Shown: positions 1 through 11,333 of the stretch, piece after piece
Layout of the letters: the number at the start of each line of letters is the position of its first letter
How positions within the stretch are numbered: position 1 is the stretch's first letter
Source: Rhynochetos jubatus
Taxonomy: Eukaryota; Chordata; Aves; Eurypygiformes; Rhynochetidae
DNA: 64,000 nt
Assembly: GCA_027574665.1 (NCBI GenBank)
Contig: CM050648.1
Span: forward strand, 39,340,700-39,404,699
Direction: 5' to 3'
The notes under the pieces: generated by a model
The model's input: only the letters and a program-made list of their open reading frames with translations
Database searches by the model: none
Told to the model about the DNA's origin: nothing
Made by a program: the position numbers and the translations under genes

Positions 1-128
1 TGTAAAACTGTATAGTTTCAAAATCTTTTTTGAAATAAAAACAATTAAAAAACTAGGAAAAAAACTTCACAAATTATTATGACTTCCCCAATAGACACTG
101 TTTTCCTAGCTTTCAAAAATTAAAATAA

Positions 129-206
129 CATACAAAAATGGTGAATCTTAAAAATTACAGTCAAGAGCATACAAAAATGGTGAATCTTAAAAATTACAGT
201 CAAGAG
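129..206. repeat. Perfect 39-bp direct tandem duplication
   Basis: Two adjacent units (129-167 and 168-206) are identical at every base, with no spacer. Each begins CATACAAAAATGG and ends GTCAAGAG. The following CATTCATATT shows that a third unit only begins (CAT) and then diverges. Perfect identity in otherwise unique, AT-rich sequence indicates a recent duplication by replication slippage or unequal exchange, or possibly an assembly artefact. No gene or promoter motif is evident in the unit. Confidence 0.95.
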
Positions 207-640
207 CATTCATATTCTGACCTCAAGTCAGGAATAATCTGAAAATTTGAATTATGCATGTAAGACTCAGAGTTGGCTGATGCTGCTAATAATTATCACA
301 GGAGAAGTGCCAGGGCACAGCTCCTTATTCATACGAACTACCGCTTCAAAGGATAAAGATGTTTTCTCCAAAACTCTCTGCTTCATCTTATGGCCATAAC
401 CCAGTGGGGTTCCCTAAACCAGTGGTTTCAGGAAGAGTTTCCTGGACATGAGGAATCTCTGAAGACTGTTCCTCCTTTTACTATTACCACTAGTTTCCAA
501 TATGCCGTGCTGAATTACAGACTGTTCGGTCCAGTTTGGTAGGTGCAACTGTTAAAAACTGAACTGATTCCCAAGCCTCCCCCAGGAAACTCCACCTGGG
601 AGCTTTAAGTGCCCTCTGTTCTGAAGCCCCAGGACACCTT
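207..640. other. Unassigned non-repetitive sequence
   Basis: I see no gene, RNA or recognisable transposon here. The part from about 560 becomes pyrimidine-rich on the plus strand and leads into the minisatellite and the candidate exon that follow. Confidence 0.5.
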
Positions 641-700
641 TGCTGAGCTCAGCTCCTTTCCCTCCCAATCCATCCTTCCATCCACCCCATTCTTCTATCC

Positions 701-766
701 CATCGCATGCCATCGCATGCCATCGCATGCCATCGCATCCCATCCCATCCCATCCCATCCCATCCC
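701..766. repeat. Minisatellite: 10-mer array passing into CCATC pentamers
   Basis: Three exact copies of CATCGCATGC (701-730) are followed by a variant CATCGCATCC (731-740) and then by a pure CCATC / CATCC pentamer run to about 766. The 10-mer looks like two diverged pentamers (CATCG + CATGC), so the array probably grew first as pentamers and then as 10-mers. Short open frames across it encode low-complexity peptides that are by-products of the repeat, not genes. A long pyrimidine tract follows directly. Confidence 0.9.
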
Positions 767-809
767 ACTCCTCCTTTCTCTCCTTCCCTTTTTCCTTCTT
801 TTTGCCCAG

Positions 810-947
810 GTTGCTGCACACCCCCAAAAAGCTAAATGCCAACACAAGGCAGAGGACAATGCCAAGGCAGGAGAGGAGCAGTGGGAGCTGCTTACACCAC
901 CTTGTAGCCTGGGTACTTGGCTGGAACAAAGACGACCTTGGATCTAG
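810..947 (+). other. Candidate exon, unassigned (weak)
   Basis: A pyrimidine tract of more than 30 bases ends in TTTTTGCCCAG at 799-809, a textbook-looking 3' splice site. The 138 bases that follow are open in one frame (phase 0) and end in an in-frame TAG at 945-947. The stop is followed directly by GTAACT, which resembles a 5' splice site. The peptide (46 positions including the stop) is hydrophilic and I do not recognise it. A second frame is also open across most of the segment, which weakens the coding case. It could be a non-coding exon, a terminal exon or chance. The nearby minisatellite contributes to the pyrimidine bias. Confidence 0.15.
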
Positions 948-3900
948 GTAACTTTTACACTAGCCACATTTGACTTAAATCCTGTCTTCACATTGCAGCG
1001 CTCTTAGGTGTGCATTTCCTTTTTCTTGACAGATGTTTCACTGAGAGAACATTTTTGTAAAACCTTAGGGCAAACACACAATGTTCACATCATACTTTCA
1101 CATTATTCTGGAGAATATGTACTTTCTAATTTAAGAGGAAAAGACATCAAAAAGCTACCAAACTAGTCTGGATAAAACCTCAGTACTGGAGAGTAAAAGA
1201 TTGACTTATGAAATGCTAAAATATAGAAGTTCTAACAAAAATAACTGCTAAAGCAAGAAGAAGGTTGAAAAAAAATATTAGCTGTATCAAAGACTGACTG
1301 GTAAAGCATAAACCACTTTTTATACAAATTTCATACTCTTGCTGTAATTTCAGAATTTTACTGACAGGCATGACTTCAGTAAGAAGGAACATAAGATTTA
1401 ACATGAGAGAAATGCCAGATTTATTACATTAAAATTAAAACATTTAAATCTCAAGTGGAAGGGTGGTGTCAGATGGTCACTCTTAGCTGAAGAACGCTTT
1501 TTAGGAAGTTACCGTCCCCCAGTTAAAGGTTACATCCTCCTTACCTGTGCAATAGAGGCTTCCTAACCAAAGATGAGTGTAGTTTGTCACAATGAAATGT
1601 CAAAATTTAACTTAAATCACTTCTTTACACCTTCATTGGCAGCTAAGGCAACCATCTGACCACAGAGGAGATTCCAATTTGATTTTTAATGATCCAAATT
1701 CACTTGTCTAGGTGCAATACTAGCTTTTTGGGTGATTTTTATATGGTAATCCCTTATAACAGCTCACTAAATACATTTATAAGATTATGTGGCATGAAGG
1801 TTATTGAATTTCAAGGAAGGATCTGAGTAAATCACTAATGTTTATAGTAAGCTCAGTTTCATGGAGTAAAAGAGAAACTGCTAGCTTTCTGACAAGTAAT
1901 TGTCAAAGAAGAAAAAAGCCCTGATGATCTAATATCAAATGTGCCTTTGTAGTGTTGGTCAGATAGACAGGTAATTGGCTGTCACTTGAGTAGCTGTAAG
2001 GCTACAGATATAAAATATAATACAAAAGAAATATATATGCTGAAAGAGCTCAATAAGAGTAGTAGCCAAGGTTAGTGATGCGCAAAGGATAGAAACAAGG
2101 AAAAGAAAGGCAGGTATGGAAAAAAAGAAGTCCTTTTTAAAGAGAATCATTGTTGCCTTTCAACGGTTACTCTTATTCAACTATTCAACTCATACAGAAA
2201 TTATTCAGAACTAGATACTGGTCTTTCCCCCATTCTTTATAAGCTTTAGTGAATGAGTTCACTGGAAGACGATTGTAGTAATAGTGCATAATGTTGCGGA
2301 AGACACCATGTTTTAGCAAAATAATTCCAAGCATTTTTTCTATTAAAAAAAAAAAAAAAGTGCCCCTCATCAATACTTTACAAGCAGCTCTTCAATAACC
2401 GCTTAAGGAAAAAGACAGGTAAGAAGCGAGCAGTGTATGTGCAGTTATTTTTGAAAACCACTGTACTCATGTCTCAGAACCAGCCACCACTAAATGACTG
2501 GAAGGGAAGTTGACCTCATCTGAGAATTTGGTCCATAGCATAATAAGGAGAGTTAGTAAATGCCAGATCTTAGAAACCTATAAATGTAATTATAAGACAC
2601 TGAAACGGTTCTCTTCCTTAGCTCATTTTATCCACATTTTAACAAATACATATATATTTTTTAATATCACTATTTAGCATTATCAGACAGGCACAAACCA
2701 GAGGTAATTCCTCAAGGAATGATGTTTTCCTGATTATATTTACCACAAAAGCCTTGCAGCTACACCAGTGATGGGCAGGTAGATTTTGAGTGATGTATTT
2801 GATACGAGGGTGTTGCATACTTTCACCAAACTGAGCCTGAGTCTCCAATTTTGGCTCAGACAAAACTCTCATGGAAGTCAAAAGGAGCTGTGTCTGCATT
2901 AAGGCTGCAGGCCCTGGCTCAGAAAAGCAACAGTAAATTATTTAAGAATCTCATCGGCATGGAAGGGAGAGCCTGTTAATATTTATTCTGTTGGGTCGCC
3001 TGACTGCAGTGATATAAAAGGTGGCATCAAATAGTCTCATTTCCCCAAACACCACGGGTGCCAGTGTGATATACCCGAGGTTGACTGCTACATCTGTACC
3101 AAACAGATGCTATAAAAATGCAGTTACACTCTATGGGTAGCCATGATAGGGAAAGAGCCAACTGTTGTAATAAAACCCTGTAGCGCCAACTCGTTACAGC
3201 ACAGTGATTTAAGATTGAATTTCAACCCTCCAATGAAGCTGTAACTGATCCCAAAACACTAAAGTCAAGCCCCTTGGCTGGTTGACCTATACAATCCTGC
3301 AAACAGCTGGAATGAACATGCTTATAATGGCATTTAAGACTCCCTTGGTTGTTTCATTTAAATGCCATCACACACAGAGCGAAAGATAGTGTAAGAGATG
3401 GTTATAGGTTAAGATCTTTAAAGATTTCTACCTTATCATGAATGATAAAGTTCATGTCAAAAGACAGTAGGGAAAAGGGAAAAGCAGATTAGAAGTTGTC
3501 TTCTTTGTAATTGTATCAAGCTACGTATGCAGTGGCTTTAATCCAAAACAGTTTTTTTTGCCACTCCATCATATCCCTTCATACCCCCAAATCCTAAATT
3601 CTAATAATTATAAGGGTTCTTTTTTTCATTTATTTGTATATTTGAACACATCCAGTAAATCTATGTACCATCACAGGCTTCCTCAATCTCTGCTTAAGAA
3701 ATGGTGGAGTCACTTACTGACTAACAATAGTGAGCAATGAACATACTACCGCTTTGAATTCCCAGGGCAGAGTATGTAAGGCAAGGAGGTAACTGGTGAT
3801 GCCTGCGCTTGGTAACAGTGATGCTGACAGCCCTAGATCCCTCCTAGGTTCTGATGATTATGGTATCCTGCCAAAAAAAAAAAGACAGGAAAAGCTGGGA

Positions 3901-6900
3901 ACACTTTCTGCAGGATCTGTATGTACCCAACTTATCTGCAGCATGAACAGACTGTGGGAGTGTGAAGGGAGAGAGGCTGAAATGGGCACCCAGAGTGCAA
4001 GGCATGAGCTGAACTGAAATCTCTGTAAGGCAAACAGATAAAACAGTATTTAGAGCCCCTAGTAGATGAATGGTGTGCTCCTTCTGGCCAAATAACAACC
4101 CTCTATGCTTATGAAATACATCAAGGACTCTTTAATGCCCTATAAACCCCTGGGTTTTAATGTAGGCTTCAAATGATGACAGAAATTAAACAAGATGGAG
4201 CTCTCCCTTCCATGGCTAAGGAAGACACATGTTCAGAGTTCATGAGGAGCTGGACAAGTCGGACACTTCGTTGAAGGTCTGAGTTTAACTGAGCCCAATT
4301 GTTTGCCATGAGCTTTGGCATAAAACATCAAACAACACACATTGACTCATGCCCAGTCTTGTGAAATGTAAGGTTTCCCACAGGATGGTGAAACTTCTGT
4401 TAGAGTTTAGAGTCTGTGGTTCCAAAGAGGCAGTATATCTTAAATCATCAACTCTCTTCAGGCACAGCAAATTATTAAGCCAAGGCAGTAAAGTAATAAA
4501 AATCATGTGTTGCCTGCTACCCCTAATCTGACCCACAGCAATGCAGGGAGGATTTCAGGTGTCTGCCTGAATAACTTTTCCTTTCTTTCCACAGAAAACT
4601 TCTCTCTAGTGTCTCTCTCAAGTCCCTGTTATGCAAAAATAGAAGAGACTGCATCTGCTTAGATTCACCAGTCGCACAAGGGAAATCAAGCAGTTTAGCA
4701 CCAGCTCAGAAGTCCAACGACACATCTAAATCAATCCCTCTGTTGCAGTTCATTCATTTGCTATCAAATGTCAAGTTCAAGCCTACTAGAAACAATTGTG
4801 GATCCCTTGACTTCTTCCTTGCACGGGGTTCGATGAGAAAACTCTGATATTGGATCATTTCATGCTGCCACATAGAGGAAAGTCCTTCTCTGTTTACTGC
4901 ACAGCAACAATATCCCTCCACCTCATGACTTATTTGGCCAAGAATAAAGGCTGTGATGAAGACAGTGAATGAGCTTGCTACTTCCACATGCCGAAAAGGC
5001 TGGTGCTTTTTTTAATTTGATGAGAGGAAGATATTTTGTGAGTATGGAACTGAGTCTCTTCAACAGTCTTTACTGTTGTCTTTTCTTTCTCCCTTCAGAG
5101 AGATGTGTCTCATCCCCACAAGCAGCCCAGCTCAACCCTTTGAGCCAAGTCAACTGAGAGTGTTCATGACGTTATAACTGAAGAAGTCAATTTTCACTGT
5201 TGTTAGGAATGTAAACTGAAGTAACTGAACCAACTGAAGATAAGGCAGCAACATTTAGAGCAAATGTCCAAGCCCATTGTTTAAAAGATAATAAATACAA
5301 AACTACCTTTTGTTCATTCTTCTGTATAATCAAGAATACCTAATGCGTCCAGCAGTTCTGCCTGCTGTATGCTGAAATCCTCCAAAGTCTCAAAACATAA
5401 TACAATATCTGGACTGGCATATACCAGCTTGCACTCTCTAATTCCTACCGACCCAGGTAACTGGCTGCATGTGAGCCACCAACGGTTGTGTGTGGTATGT
5501 CATTTGCACTAAATCTTTTTTCTTTTTTAAGCACCATACTTCAGTATCAAATATCTGATCATGCAGCCTGGACACATATACAGCATCCCATGAGCTCCTC
5601 TTGCCAGCTGCTGTCAACAAAAAGTAGGGCAACTGTTTTCTCTTTTGTAACCTTTCCCACTAAGGGAAAGGAAAGAATAGGACTGAATAGCAGTATGATG
5701 AATTATTTTGACCTCGTGTTATCTCAAGTAATTCATCAACAAAGTTTGCTGTATGAATAACTTCCAATGGGGGGCTATATTTTACAAAGCTTTCTGCGTT
5801 GTCCCTCAAAGCATTTCTTGCTTCTGTGAAGCAAAGAATGAGAAAGAAGAGAGTGAGTACTAAATTCACTGAAATATGAATTATCCGTTTATTGGAGAAC
5901 TGGGAAGAGAAAAGTACTCAGTTAATGCCCAAATTAGGGTCGGTGGCTGACATGTTAATCCCATTACTTTGCTACTTTAAAAATAAGAATGCTAAAGAGC
6001 ACTTAAAATGAATGTGAAGAGTGGGGTTCAATGCAATCTACCTGTAAGGGTGTACTCAAAGTGCCATCTGAACACATTCATGGGGCAGGGAAACAAGCTT
6101 AGTCACATATGAACAGATCCCAGTTCCCCTAAACAGGGAGTGGTGCGTGTATAGCATACAGATAGGTAGGCTAAAAGGGCATTTATGGTGCATTTAGACA
6201 TACAAGAACATTATTGTGATTAAAAATAACAGGAGGCCTAAGGTGGTTCTCAATCGTGGAAGAACACAAGTATAGTTAGAGGTGGGTGACAAAGTAGCGA
6301 CATCCTTCTCTAAATCCTGCTCTTTTACATGTTAGATCTGGCCATACTCTTATAGAAATAACCCCCCAAATTCTTATTGATTTCTGTAATTTTGAAGCAT
6401 CCTCACACTGAACAGAGAATTAAATTCTCAAAGATTTATATAACTACATATGTGGTTGACTAGAAAGTTGTCAACAGAAACATGGAACACTATGTACACT
6501 ATGCAGAGCGAGGTCCTAAACATGAAACTGCCCTGCCATAAGGATGAGATTTTGTGCTGAGTGTGGGGCTCTTTGCAAAGCCACTGATTAGTGACTGTCT
6601 GGAAAATGCTGCAAGATTCATTGTGATAAACATACAGGGGACTAAGAGATGTCTTTTGGGTCATCTAAGTCACTTCTCCAATATCAAAAGTAATGCCACT
6701 CTATTACTCTTTTTAAGAATTGATTAGGTTGTATCTAAACTGGTTTGATCCTTTTCAGGAATGCCATTACAAAACATCCTGAAACCGCAATATACCTCAC
6801 CTGCTTCACCTTAAATTCATCTTTCCTGAACATGAGTGGCCAAAGTCCTCCAAGATAGGTAGATAAACTCTCATCTGTTCCTTTTCCAGTGGAAATACCT

Positions 6901-8206
6901 ATTTTCATTTAGTATCAAATAAAAACATCACAACTTTTGATTGGCACTAACTGGTAATCCATAGTTTGTAAGAGAGAGAGGGATGAATCATGAGCTGCAT
7001 GAAAAACAAGTATTTAGAAGTACGGATGATACATTTCAGGGCCGTTTTGAAACGCAAAGGTGTACACAAAGAAGTGCAAATATATGTGATAAATTTGGAA
7101 CTCTTTCATAAGTGTTTAATCTTAATATTTCTAACTGATTTTGGTCAGGCCTTAATTCATCTCTCAGTGACTTACTTCCATTTGTCTTGTCATTTCCATT
7201 TAATCCTCTAACTTCTGCTTTTTCTCCCTTGAATCACCTCTCTTTGACAAACAACACTGATTTAGCAGCCAGCCTACAGTCTTTCAAAAAAGTTTATCAT
7301 CTAGCCTTGTCCCTGCAAACTACAGATGCAGCAATTATCTCCCTTTACCTTCACAATTTCTGCCGCTCTCCACTAGCTCCACTGCCGGTATTTCAGTATG
7401 CACTCAAAAAGAAAATAGCTAGTGATATTCAGTGGAGCTCTTCATTTATCTCAGCAGTGTTCTCTCTATTTATCCCATCAGTCAAACCCTCTCCAGCAGC
7501 TCCTTTATCCATTCCTAAGCTCAGCCAGCAAGCAGACATACCCAAACTTGTCAATTGTCTCTCAAAAGGCTTGGAACAGAACAAACAAGTTGAGGAATGT
7601 AGGGGGGCTACTTGAATGTCATGAAATACACCAATGCTATTCAAAGGCTAGAGGTAATTATCCCTAATAATCGAGAGATGCTCGGCAAGACTACACAAGC
7701 AAATGGTCTGAAGTCATGCAATAAAATAGATTCCCATGGTACAAGATTTCTCCTTTGGATTTCACAGTATTGATCCCAAAAGTGTGTGAAAATCCCCCAA
7801 GCATTTGTCAGTGCACCACCAGAAGGTGTTTGCGTTAACGCTATAGCTGTAACGTTCCTGTACAACTGAGGTAAGAATGAAACGGTCTTAATTAGTTGTA
7901 GAACATCACACTGCTGTGTGGCTCTTTTCTGAGCTGGAGCACAATACTGTATCATCCAGATAATTTCCATTGCGTACTCTGTTTTATGGATAATAAAAAT
8001 CCCGGAGTTAGTGTGCTGTGTAAGAGAGACCTCACAATCTGTTTCAGGCATGATCCTTACTGTAACAGATGCCGTGCAAATACCTCCTGGCTATCCTTTG
8101 CAACTGTATAAACTGCCCCAAACACAAAGAGACTGGATGGTTTTACAGAAGACCAATGTTAAAGTTAATGCACAGATCCCCCCTGGGTGCTAGTAGGGCA
8201 AAAATG
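948..8206. other. Unassigned AT-rich sequence, no gene recognised
   Basis: About 7 kb without a recognised gene or dated transposon. Open frames are all under about 145 codons, occur on both strands, and match nothing I know; the longest lie at about 7187-7615 plus and 7641-8051 minus. A 15-A run lies at 2345-2359. TATAAAAGG near 3013 and TATAAAAA near 3111 resemble TATA boxes, but nothing downstream supports a promoter. I see no tRNA, rRNA or hairpin RNA. Confidence 0.5.
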
Positions 8207-8425
8207 TTTCACAGAATGGCTGAAGTGGGAAGGGACCTGTTCCAGTCACCTGCTCATGCAGGGCCACCCCAGAGCCAGTTGCCCAGGACCATGTCCAGAG
8301 AACATTTGAATATTTCCAAGGATGGAGATTCCACAACTCCTCTGGGCAACCTGCGCCAGTGCTCAGTCACACTCACAATGAAAGTGCTTCCTTTTTCAGC
8401 GCCTTCCTGTGCATGATTTCTAGTG
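8207..8425 (-). mobile_element. CR1 LINE, 3' end fragment
   Basis: Read on the minus strand, this carries the standard 3' region of avian CR1: the block leading to the 3' untranslated region, then the conserved segment whose plus-strand complement reads ACAGAATGGCTGAAGTGGGA near 8210-8230. Landmarks in order on the plus strand are AGAATGGCTGAAG, GGAAGGGACC, GGGCAACCTG and CAGTGCTC. The terminal octamer repeats typical of an intact CR1 3' end are absent or decayed, and only about 220 bases remain, so this is a dead, 5'-truncated copy. It contains no complete open frame. Chance ORFs of 71-115 codons on both strands here are by-products. Confidence 0.9.
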
Positions 8426-8905
8426 AATTCAGCAGATGTGCTATGACAGTATCTGTGGAAAAGGGGCAACTTTGTACAAAACTAAGAAACTCCAAGGCAT
8501 GTTTCTTCAAAACATGCTATTTTTAATGTCATGACAGACCAGATAGGACTAAATCAGGATAAAATTTATAAACTTGAGCAAGTTAGTGTTTCATAAGGGG
8601 GACAAAAGGAGACAGCAACGAAACAGAAGCTAAGACAAGTTTAGAGTAAAGGCCCAGACAAACCTGAGGGCAGTCATACCAGCACCAGAACCTGAAATCC
8701 TCACTCTCAGCAGTAATCCCAATGAAGTTGAGGGGGTTGTTCAGGAACGCGTGAGCTACAGGATGACATAAATGAATGGTGTACTGAAGGGTAGAATGGC
8801 CAAAATTCACCCTCAGCTCTCTGAGATAAAGGAAGATCTCTATAATGTGACTGAAGCATCACAGCACTATGCAATTTGCTCTATAAAATCACAATGTCAA
8901 CTTAA

Positions 8906-8950
8906 GCGAAATGAATGGCAGCGAAATGAATGGCAGCAAAATGAATCAGA
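8906..8950. repeat. Three-copy 15-bp tandem repeat
   Basis: Units GCGAAATGAATGGCA at 8906-8920 and 8921-8935 are identical. A third, diverged unit (GCAAAATGAATCAGA) follows at 8936-8950. The unit length is a multiple of three, so a chance open frame runs through it. Confidence 0.9.
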
Positions 8951-8992
8951 ATCTCATTAGAGATACTTGCAGTGAAGAAAAATGTAAGACCA

Positions 8993-9010
8993 ACTGATCA
9001 ATTGATCAGT
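8993..9010. repeat. 18-bp perfect palindrome
   Basis: ACTGATCAATTGATCAGT equals its own reverse complement, with no central spacer. It contains two TGATCA hexamers. It could be a dimeric protein-binding site or chance in AT-rich DNA. Confidence 0.85.
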
Positions 9011-10516
9011 GAAGTAAACATAAGATGAGGACTGAGAAGTACATCTACCTCAAGCATCTGTAGAGGAAGACAGTATTGCTGGCTCCATGGTTGGAAAAAA
9101 TTACACTTGGGAAAAGCAGCCGCTACCAGAAATCTGTAGCATTCACTATATCAGAACTATTGGGACTACAGGCCACAGCGCGACCTTTGGATGATATCAT
9201 CTAGATATATTTATTATGCAACTATGGAAGTTCATATTAATGACAGCACGTGCAGTTGAAACATTGCAATGCTGTTTGTCTCCTCTATAAACATGACATC
9301 AAGAATGCCTGAGAACATTTTCTTTGTCTAGTTTTCTGGAATGAAATGTCCTGCACATAGTTTGCAGTGCTAGCAAATATTTTCACCTGCCCAAGAAGTG
9401 TGCACTGGAGAGAATACCTCTGCTAAATTAGACTTCAGTAAACTCTGTGTACTTCAAGACTTTCAAGGAGTTGTACAATTTATATAATGGCAGATTATGG
9501 TCACTGTGGCACACAATCTGTTTCCAGGGTGAAGGAAGTGTGTGGCTTTCGGTATTATGACTTGATTTAATGATTCAGAAAAAAAAGAGAAAATTAATCA
9601 GAATATTCCAAACTCTTATTTGAGCACAAATACTATCAACTAGAAGAAAATGTGATGACTAAAATTATGACTATTAAATAGGTATGTTTCATCTTTAGTA
9701 TAATATTTGTCTGAAGGTCTTACTGCTATGAAAATCATTCTTAAAAGTTAGTGGAAAGAATCTCTGAAAAGACTGAGTAGATAAGTATGTTACTTGCCTT
9801 ACTTACTTGCTCACATTTTATCTACCAAAAATAGCTGGATTAGTACAAAATGTGAAGGGAAGCCTTTAAACCCAGGGAAAAAAAATCCCTGCTGCAGACC
9901 TTCTGCTTCATTTAATTTTGCTGTGCAAGTTCAGAAAGGGAAGACCGTGGAGAGAAAACATAATGCTAGGTATCATTGTGAATACCAGTAACCACATTAG
10001 GTAGTCACATGCTTGTTCATCCAGTGGGTTTCAGTCACTGTAGGCTTATTTATTCCAGCTTCATCTCCCTGCGAGAGACACCTTTTTTCATCAGGGCTAA
10101 GCAATCAGTCAGTGACAGGGAGTTTTCAGACCCCAGGGAAGGTGTGCTGTAATCCCTGTTCTTATCATTGCTGGAATAGGCATAAAGACAAGGCAAACCT
10201 GCCTTATCTGATGTCAAGGCAAGAAATGATAAACATTCATTATCTTGCAGGAGCTCCCAAAAATCCACTGTCAGAAGAGAAGCCTCTTTAATCCAGTGAT
10301 TCAGCAGATGGAGGAAGCTGATACGATGAAAACCTACCGTATTTCGCCACGTGAGGCGTGCCTGCAATATCTCTGTTGTCTCATGTCCTTTGTAATTTCA
10401 GAGTTGGAGAGGCTGCAAACGCGTTTATTCCTGCTTCCACCTGAGCTGTCGCTGTAATGCCTTCTTTGCACACTCACACTTCTCTGGGACATGCTGCCCG
10501 CTAAATTCGCAGCTCT

Positions 10517-10521
10517 CCCGT
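10517..10521. repeat. Target-site duplication, left copy (CCCGT)
   Basis: CCCGT immediately precedes the TGTGCTGG start of the LTR and is repeated exactly at 11329-11333 after its CA end. Confidence 0.9.
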
Positions 10522-11328
10522 TGTGCTGGGTTCAGTCAGAAAAGGGCTAACTCCCTTTACTCTGGTTGCCAGGGAACTGTGTTGCTGGACAGTAAGTGAA
10601 AACATTGATAAGGCCTCAGCTGGTGCTGGGGATGGCTTGTACTGGACTCAAGGTCTTTTGTCCGCTTCGGATACTGTAGCAGACCCAGACTAACCAAGGA
10701 AGTATTTCATCCCATAGTCCGTCATGTTCCGGTCTCTTTGGGGTGGGGAAGAGGGTCCGGTAGCCATTACTCTTCCCTTCTCTCTCTCTCCCTTACTCCC
10801 TTGCTCGTCTCTCTGGGCACTTGCTAACACTCCTGCGTTAGCTGCTTTGCCAGCTCCTGTGCTGGCTCATTTGTGTGGGAGCTGGTGGATTGTTTTGAGT
10901 TTTCTGGCCGTGTTATCAGTGATAAGGTTTGTCGGAATCTGCTGCGTAGGCTCCCGGGCTCCGGCCTTCAGGCCGTGGCTCTCGGGCTGTGATTGCTCTC
11001 GGGCTGTGGTTCTCGGGCTCTCAGGGTCTGATTTTCATCCCTCAACATCTGGGTGTGCATTGATCAGTGGATGGTGGGAAATTGTATCATATTGTATCAT
11101 ATTGTATATATTGTACTATATGTTTTATTTGCTACTATTTTAAGTATTTATTAGCAGTAGTACCTGTATGTATTGATTTAGATTTAATTAGTAAATAGTT
11201 CTTATCTCAATTTTACGAGCTTCCTTATTTCTTTTTTTCCTCTGATTCTTCCCCTCCACTGGAGGAGGGGAGGGGGATTTGTGAGAGCGGCTTCGTGGTA
11301 TTTTGCTAGCCGGAGTTAAACCACGACA
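10522..11328 (+). mobile_element. Solo LTR of an endogenous retrovirus, ERVL-like, 807 bp
   Basis: The element starts TGTGCTGGGTT, ends GAGTTAAACCACGACA, and is bordered by the exact 5-bp duplication CCCGT. These are the marks of a complete LTR inserted by a retroviral integrase. The end sequences and the 5-bp duplication fit avian ERVL-type elements (family assignment by recognition). No internal gag/pol/env or second LTR follows, so it is a solo LTR left by recombination between two LTRs. Its middle (about 10720-11040) is much more GC- and CpG-rich than the surroundings and holds three CTCGGGCT repeats (10981, 10998, 11012). An AT-rich stretch with TTGTATCATA repeats follows near 11085-11115. 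A 139-codon open frame inside it is not a gene. It may retain promoter, enhancer or poly-A activity, but I could not place a clear TATA box. Confidence 0.93.
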
Positions 11329-11333
11329 CCCGT
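11329..11333. repeat. Target-site duplication, right copy (CCCGT)
   Basis: Exact match to 10517-10521, directly after the terminal CA of the LTR. Confidence 0.9.

Larger units (their letters stand above)
8426..10516. other. Unassigned sequence with small repeats
   Basis: No gene recognised. It contains a 15-bp tandem repeat (8906-8950) and an 18-bp perfect palindrome (8993-9010), listed separately. Short frames on both strands (at most about 105 codons) show no known motif. Confidence 0.5.

Noticed and set aside
3010-3120. TATA-box-like sequences (TATAAAAGG, TATAAAAA)
   Set aside because: Such strings are expected by chance in AT-rich DNA, and no initiator, CpG island or downstream gene accompanies them.
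7641-8051. 136-codon minus-strand frame and adjacent 142-codon plus-strand frame (7187-7615)
   Set aside because: No recognised motif, no splice or promoter context, and lengths that are not surprising over 64 kb read in six frames.
10724-11143. 139-codon open frame, plus strand
   Set aside because: Entirely inside the solo LTR, running through its GC-rich repeat core; LTRs of this type do not encode such a protein.
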